Source: Hyaloscypha bicolor E (lineage: Eukaryota > Ascomycota > Leotiomycetes > Helotiales > Hyaloscyphaceae). From it: 64,000 bases of DNA. How positions within the stretch are numbered: position 1 is the first letter of the stretch; each line of letters opens with the position of its first letter. The notes under the pieces are model-generated. The model worked only from the letters and a program-made list of their open reading frames with translations. It had not been told where the DNA came from and ran no database searches. The position numbers and the translations under genes were made by a program. Of the stretch, positions 58,367 to 64,000 are shown piece after piece. The DNA lies in contig NW_020194684.1 of NCBI RefSeq assembly GCF_002865645.1, forward strand, positions 1-64,000, read 5' to 3'.

Positions 58367-59410
58367 TCACCCCCAATCTACAGCCCTCGACCTCATCGAC
58401 ATCCCGTCACTAACGACCGAGCTCGGTGTTCTGAACACAGACGTCGAAGAAGGAACCCGACTGAGTGAAACATCGTTCGATGCACCCGCGTCAATACCAG
58501 CTACATCATCTCGCGTTCCTTCCTCCCTTCTTCTACCCCTAATCTTCTGCCGAATCCACGGCATCAGGTTGAAATACCCGCCACATGCAAAGACGCCGCA
58601 CCACAGCACGAACTCCGTTGCATAGATGACCATGCCTAGGATATCGAGCTTGGGTTGGAAGACTGTCTGGTCAGCTTGCAAAAAGGAAGGGAGAGGAATG
58701 ACGAACAGACGGATATAAGAGAGAAGACATCGCCTGCTGCATCAATGGCTACGAATATGAAGGAGATACCGCGGACTGTGCGGTGGATGTAGATGTCGTA
58801 GTAATGGCGAAGGACGCCGGCGGAGAGGAGGATGGTTGAGATTACGCCCAGGAGCGTGATGGGCCAGTGAAGGTTTTGTCTGAGTGCTGTCTGTATTCCG
58901 CTCCCATCAGGGATGCGACTCCAAGGTCAGGATTAGAGGGAGAGGACCTTCAGTGCAAATACCAATCCTGCTTCAATGCCACCAAATACTGTGCCGATGG
59001 CTCCAACAACGACACAACATTTTGAGATACCCCATTTCTGCATCCCAGATCAGCATCTCGCAATTTTGATGACACGAGAACTGAATTCACCCACATCATC
59101 ATAATAGTAGCACTGAATCCAAGTAATCAAGCTCAACACTGTCAAGATCTGCGGCTGCACCTGCAGCGCGATGTTGAAGTGCCCCGAGACGTTGTACGCA
59201 CCAAGCGGGACACCGGCACATGCCCAGAGAAGCATCATTGACCGTTGCAAACCGATTGTATTATGGCGGCGGTAGTTGATGATTATTTGAGGAATGAGCT
59301 GCGCTGTTATTTGGATGTATATAGGTGGGGAAGGCGGCGTGCGCTACCTGAACGGACCAGCAGACTGCACCGATTGTGCCGAGGACGTTGGCGGCGATTG
59401 GGATATCCAT
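58367..59410 (-). CDS. PQ-loop repeat membrane protein
   Basis: Five exons (59410-59348, 59298-59095, 59037-58948, 58890-58711, 58666-58367) join to 278 residues. The N-terminus reads MDIPIAANVLGTIGAVCWS, and the two PQ motifs are in LIPQIIINYRRH and QVQPQILTVLSLITW. About seven hydrophobic segments follow, including VVVGAIGTVFGGI, ITLLGVISTILLSAGVL and LDILGMVIYATEFVLWCGV. The C-terminal tail is polar and rich in Ser and Arg. PQ-loop proteins of this kind move amino acids or sugars across vacuolar or other membranes; the cargo here is unknown. The fourth donor (GTCTGT) is atypical, but the frame closes. Confidence 0.88.
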
Positions 59411-59894
59411 TTTGAGAACTGGTGAAATGAAAATAGGCGATTACATGGTATTCGAATGCGAGGCTGAGAGGATTGATTCGGACGGAAGCCTGATGTCTCT
59501 TGAGGATGATGTGATGAAGACGACGTAGGCGAAATGTGGAGCGCACGTGATCTAAGAATGAGCTCTCAAATTCCCGTTTTATTGTTTTGGAATTGAAGGG
59601 TGGGACTCAAATTGATGGAAAAATTTGAGAAATTACTCCATAGAGATGTATGCAGAAATCCGAGGGCGGGTGGGAGTGATTGTTGTTTTGTTGGAACCTC
59701 ACAGGCGACGAGAATAGAATGCTGCCCCCCCCCCCCCCCCCTAGAAGGAATGATCTTAGATAAAGTACTTTTCTAGTCGAGGAAACGACAAATATAAAAC
59801 GCTAAGCTGATGGTCCTTTACACCGGGTATCTTTCTAAACAAAACAGTTCGTCCAAACCTTCCTTCTACACAAACGCCAGTCCACCGATTGCCC
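59411..59894. other. intergenic with a C17 homopolymer
   Basis: This lies between two minus-strand genes and includes the PQ-loop promoter. A run of 17 cytosines occupies 59,725-59,741, a place where sequence length is error-prone. No gene was recognised. Confidence 0.5.
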
Positions 59895-61909
59895 TCAACA
59901 CATATTCACTTTCCATTTCCCATTAGGTCCCTTCTCATATCTAATCATTGTATTTTTCTTCGCATCCTTCAACGCTTGGTTTTCCTTCCCACCGCTGACC
60001 CCATCAAGCGCATCTGCGATCGGTCTCAATAACAATGCCATCGAGAGCGCTCCCTCGGGGCCAACCTTCACACTGTTCGCCAAGTACGCCACGAGTAATA
60101 AGAAGAACAAGTGCGCCCCAGTAATGGCGCCGAGGATCGCGTAGAAGAGTTTTTGGTGCCCAACCTCAAGGACGACGCCTGGGCTCGGGGTCATGCCATC
60201 GTACCATGCGAATTTATTTTGGACTGACGCCCCATCAATCGCGCCTATGGCAAAAGTCGACAGGCTGGACCCCATGAGTGAAGCGTCTCCCTCAAGCGGG
60301 ACTCCCCAAGGGCTTTCTGGCGGGTAGATATTTCCTGTCTCGCCATCGCCGTCGACAAAGCCGGTCTGCGCAATTGCGCTCGCGGCAATCTGAGCCATCT
60401 CGTCCGAAACGTACGAGAGGTTCTGGGCATCCCCGAGAGTAATACCAACGGTGATGTTGCATTTGTAGTACCAAGGATCGGTATCAGACGACTCGAAAGC
60501 CTGCACAACTTGGCATCGAGTGTTGCCAGGGCAGGTACTATTACTCGTAACCCAGTATTGCATCGCTCTGGAGTTTGGGATCATAGTGAAGATTGTGACG
60601 TTCCCCAGGGTGTCCACTATGATGTCGAGGGTCGTGCCGTCCCCGCCCTTAGTCACTTTGTGAGACTCACATGCGTATGTAGAGTTGATCAACCTCGTTG
60701 TGTAGACGGAATTAGGGCCAGGGTACTCGGCCTCAGTAGGAGAGTCCGAGAAAATAAATTGTACCACGCTGTCAGTTACATTGGGGAAAATCTGGTAGTC
60801 GGATTGGTACACCTCTCCGGCACGAGGCACTGGTGTAGTGTCGTTGCCTACCCCAAAGATGAAAGCTGATTCTCCGTACCTGGCTCGTCAGTAGAGATTC
60901 TAGTTCGCGCAGAAGGTGCTTACATGTGGGCCGTCCATGCCTGATCCTGCCAGGAAGGACTAGTGGTGTCGATTCCTTGGGGAAAGAAATAGGTCATATT
61001 GGGATAGGAAACCAACCCGGGGAGGTATTGTACATGGTTGGTATCGGGATTGAAGCCATATGTGAGTGAGATCATAGCAATTCCAGCTTGGGCAAGCTAA
61101 AGCCAGTTAGATATTGGAAGACAGCCACACGGTATACTTACAATATTGATGAATAGCCAAAATAGACATCCCAAGATGACCATAGGGCGTCGAGTTACAA
61201 ATACAAGCTTAAAAAGCCTCTGCATAGAGTCTGCGTGTAGGATGAGGTCCATCTGGAGCACTGTAAGCGGTTGAATGGTAGGATGAATGCGGTGCTAACC
61301 TCAACGAGATTGCGTTTTCGGTTGCTCAGTATCACCCATCTTATGTTCAACGCCATATCCTTGAACGCGCTCGCAATGTTCAAACCGAGCGCGATACTAA
61401 TTCCCGTCGTAATCGTGTTGTACACTCGCTTCGATCCTTCACTCTGCGCAGGTTTGTGCTTCCAGATAAGGGTTGCTGCCACATAGCAGATACACATTAC
61501 CGCTGTGATCGCCCATCGCGCAGAACCAGCCACCAAAATATGCCTCAATTGCCTCCCAGTATTGTCTTTGTATGGTTGAAACTCGTTCGAGGTGTAGAAA
61601 GTATCGATTTTGTGAACAGGATCGTGAAGGAAGGATTGGGTCTCTGAAGCTGTTAGCATTGTCAGCAGATTCTTCTGTGGGCGGCGTAAGGGTATACTGA
61701 CGGCCTTGGCCTGGAAACGACGGATTCGTGTTTTGCCGTACAAAAGTCTGCCTCATTTCGATTCCCCCAGGTCCCATATCGACAGGTCCGGCCTTGTATG
61801 AAGGGGCGGGGAAGTGCTCAGAGAGGGACGCTGGACTTATGTAAACTGTTTCTTCTGACGTGGATAAGCGCGAAAAATTCGCGGCTGGGTGTTTGTTTGG
61901 GATAGGCAT
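59895..61909 (-). CDS. fungal membrane protein of unknown function
   Basis: Five exons (61909-61702, 61649-61300, 61252-61142, 61096-60924, 60879-59895) join to 608 residues. The N-terminal roughly 75 residues are polar. Hydrophobic segments follow: VAGSARWAITAVMCICYVAA, the ISIALGLNIASAF region, ILGCLFWLFINILAQAGIAM, and near the C-terminus FYAILGAITGAHLFFLLLVA. Between the third and fourth lies a roughly 270-residue, probably extracellular, region with many Asn-x-Ser/Thr sites. The tail ends RYEKGPNGKWKVN. This layout is common in filamentous fungi, but I cannot give a function. Intron 2 uses the CTCCAG acceptor because only that keeps the frame. No defect was seen. Confidence 0.8.
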
Positions 61910-62809
61910 CTTCGCAGATGCGGAATTAGGGTATAACAGGCTGGAGGGTCGACATGAAGTGGTTGAAGGTCGGAATATCTTCACGGATGTTCAAGGACAT
62001 CCCCTTCGCAGCCCACACGTCTCACATCTTGGTACTTATTATTTCGACCGTACATGCGGCGCAGCTGGAGAGAGGCAAGGCTGGCCACTCAGGAGATTCG
62101 AACCCACGCCCATTAAAGCTTTTCGACAGAAGGGGAAGCTAAATTGCGGCTGAGCTCGTCTCATGCGTGAAAGGGGGGAAGTGAGTTGGAGCGAGGTTGG
62201 AGCAAACAGCGCACCGCCGCAGCCTCCCGAAACGCTTAACCATGCTCGTCTTAGGGCTGACCACTCTCGAGCCATCGAGGGTTTCAATCTAAATTTAGTC
62301 TGCATGTGAGAGTGAGCTATCCTATCAGAGTACAAGAACACAATGAGAAGGACTGTGATCACCTCAATTCGAATCTTCAAATAAAAAGAATTGGAGCATG
62401 TCTTTCTCTACAATCAAGATTAACGTTGCGTTATGGTTGTGAAACCGTTCCAGGTCGGGATCGACAGCCGGCAAAATATGTTTTTGACTTCTCACGGACC
62501 TGCGCCTGTCAGGCACAGTAATCCCTGGCGGGGAAAGTGACGCCACAGTCCTAGATCCGCATCCTGGCCTTTGCTGTGATTTGGCAATCCAGAGGCTGGG
62601 TCCCGCCGCCGAGGGATTTCCTTCCTAATGGATATCACGTGATATCAGATCCCAGCCCCCTCGCACCATCAGGATCCTTCACATCTGTGTCGGAGGCACT
62701 GATCGATCCTTCATATTTGCAAAACCGGTCTTTGCTTCTCACTTCATCAAAAGCCCCGCCAAACCAATCTTTGAGGTTACAAAAACTGATGCCAATGAGT
62801 TCTATTTCT
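61910..62809. other. intergenic, nothing supported
   Basis: Short ORFs only. A GATTCGAACCC string at 62,095 resembles a tRNA T arm but has no matching acceptor stem nearby. Confidence 0.45.
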
Positions 62810-63983
62810 TCAAGGACCAAGTTTATACCCCACGCTGATCGTATGTGTCAAACTATCCTCAATTGACACACTCACATAACCTCCACTTCCCACCTCGCCA
62901 TCTCTTTTGTGGATATTATTCGGAATTGGTTTCGAATCAAGATACACAGCAACACTCAAGTTCGAAACCGGTACACAAATTGTCCCCTGACTCCCCGTCG
63001 GCGCAGTCGCAGTCAGGTAGAACAGCCCCAGTACTCGATTTTGCTGCCAATTGACAGTTATTGGTCCCTTTGGCGTCGGAACGACACCTTTTGCCCACTC
63101 AACATCTCCCGGCACAGGCTTGATAGTGTACACGGAGAAGCCAGGACCGGACGGGATGACACCGAGGACGTAGTTCGTGAGCACCGGGACGATTCCAGTT
63201 GCCCAGCCGTGAGCCATGGATGTGTAATCAGCTTCGTACGGTTGCCCATTCGGTCCAATGCCTTCCCATTGCGTGATCCCAGGGTCGTGGGTTGACATCC
63301 AGCCGTACAGTCTCCTGATCTCCTCTAAAGCACTGTCGGCAAGGCCCATGATGAACCGTGCCTCGATCTCGAAGTATGAAATGAAAGCATAAACTCGCTG
63401 TGAATACCCACCGCCCACTACGTCGTTGTCATAAAATGCGTTGCCGTACGGTCTGGCGTTTGCTTTTGAGAGGTAGGAAAGGACCGAGTGGGCTCGCGAA
63501 CTGTTCGCCACCCCAGCCACAATGCTGAGGCTGTTGCCGTCCTGGGCATGGCTGTTGCAATAAGAATCTCCGCATGTACCATCATAGAATGCTCCCACTC
63601 CGGAATCAAAGTTGTAGGTGTTGATTGCGGCGGAAACTGTCTGGGCACGAACTGCCCAGCGTGTAGCATCCCCTTCCTTTGAGAGGAACTTTGCGATGGT
63701 TGCAGCATTCTGGAGGGCAAGGACGTAAAGGGCGTTGTAGTAGGTCACCGGGCCAGTTCGACCGATGAATGCGTAGTCGCCATAGCCTCCAGAAACGCCA
63801 AAGCCTTTGCTCAGCAGCTGAGTGCGGGGGTCTGTAATGGATTCATAGAATGTATCCAGAACTTTGATGATATTGGGGTAGTATTGCCGTATGTACGCCG
63901 TATCACCAGCATACATGAATAGATCATAGCTGCAAACAACCCACCATAGTGGGTAGTCTACAAGCGGTAAAGTATAGCCGTTA
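62810..63983 (-). CDS. alpha-L-rhamnosidase-like glycoside hydrolase, C-terminal part
   Basis: The frame runs from the stop at 62,810 up to about 63,983, where a CTGAC...CCCAG acceptor-like sequence suggests the start of this exon. The gene continues beyond the window, so about 390 C-terminal residues are visible. Segments include PLVDYPLWWVVCSYDLF, YGDYAFIGRTGPVTYYN, AINTYNFDSG, YFEIEARFIMGLADSA, ITQWEGIGPNG and SMAHGWATGIVPVLTNYVLG. These fit the six-hairpin (alpha/alpha)6 barrel and the C-terminal beta domain of GH78-like rhamnosidases. The enzyme probably removes rhamnose or related sugars from plant glycosides or pectin; the general-acid region is not clearly in view. Secretion cannot be judged because the N-terminus is missing. 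Confidence 0.8.
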
Positions 63984-64000
63984 CTGGGCAGGTCAGTTTA

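Noticed and set aside
59725..59741. Poly-C tract as a regulatory element
   Set aside because: A lone 17-C homopolymer with uncertain length; nothing supports a role.
62085..62110. tRNA gene suggested by GATTCGAACCC (minus-strand GGGTTCGAATC)
   Set aside because: The T stem has a mismatch and wobble pairs, and no GCCACTC-type partner for the acceptor stem lies within range.
1..64000. CRISPR array or bacterial-type operon
   Set aside because: The introns, gene families and gene spacing are fungal. The only regular arrays are the 182-bp and 23-bp tandem repeats, which have no spacers.

Overview
The window is from the nuclear genome of a filamentous ascomycete (Pezizomycotina). The evidence is short GT-AG introns (about 45-85 nt) in most genes, a fungal Zn2Cys6 regulator, a highly reducing polyketide synthase, HET-domain genes, a swollenin, and a long AT-rich block with RIP-type C-to-T decay. 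I rebuilt the exon structures by reading frames across splice sites. Most models close exactly in frame (sugar transporter, HD protein, Zn2Cys6 factor, PKS, thioesterase, efflux pump, swollenin, ankyrin protein, PQ-loop protein, 608-residue membrane protein). The species cannot be named from this.

Layout. 1-10.3 kb is an AT-rich, RIP-decayed island with no long ORF. It holds three tandem 182-bp units, a tRNA-like relic and, on the minus strand, a dead RecQ-like helicase gene whose 5' end is present twice. A transposase C-terminal relic follows (10.7-11.3 kb). 11.5-22 kb holds a broken HET gene, a foldback MITE, an intact sugar-porter gene, a dead patatin fragment, a mucin-like membrane protein and a damaged alpha/beta hydrolase. 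22.5-27.6 kb has a CCAAT-containing minisatellite, a secreted HD-domain (cyanamide hydratase-like) protein, a Zn2Cys6 factor and an F-box-like protein.

28.1-42.2 kb is a compact biosynthetic locus: an eight-exon highly reducing PKS (KS-AT-DH-cMT-ER-KR-ACP, about 2,659 residues, no terminal release domain), a divergent FSH1/LovG-type hydrolase that could supply release, and an MFS efflux pump with an unusually long N-terminal extension. 42.9-44.3 kb is a second AT-rich repeat island. 45-46.9 kb encodes a complete swollenin (CBM1 plus expansin-like).

47-49.4 kb carries two non-autonomous hAT-like elements, each with CAGTGTGTCAAA termini and its own perfect 8-bp target duplication. One of them is interrupted by a 205-bp solo LTR with a 5-bp duplication. 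49.6-52.9 kb encodes a 1,014-residue ankyrin protein with five 91-residue super-repeats behind a Pro-rich linker and a helical N-terminal domain like those of fungal NLR proteins. 54-64 kb holds an SDR reductase, a conserved Cys-containing protein, a second broken HET gene, a PQ-loop protein, a four-segment membrane protein and a partial alpha-L-rhamnosidase-like enzyme.

Two themes stand out. One is secondary metabolism (PKS, hydrolase and transporter). The other is self/non-self recognition: two HET pseudogenes and a patatin relic are all broken, while the ankyrin protein remains open. Mobile-element traces sit next to many of these genes.
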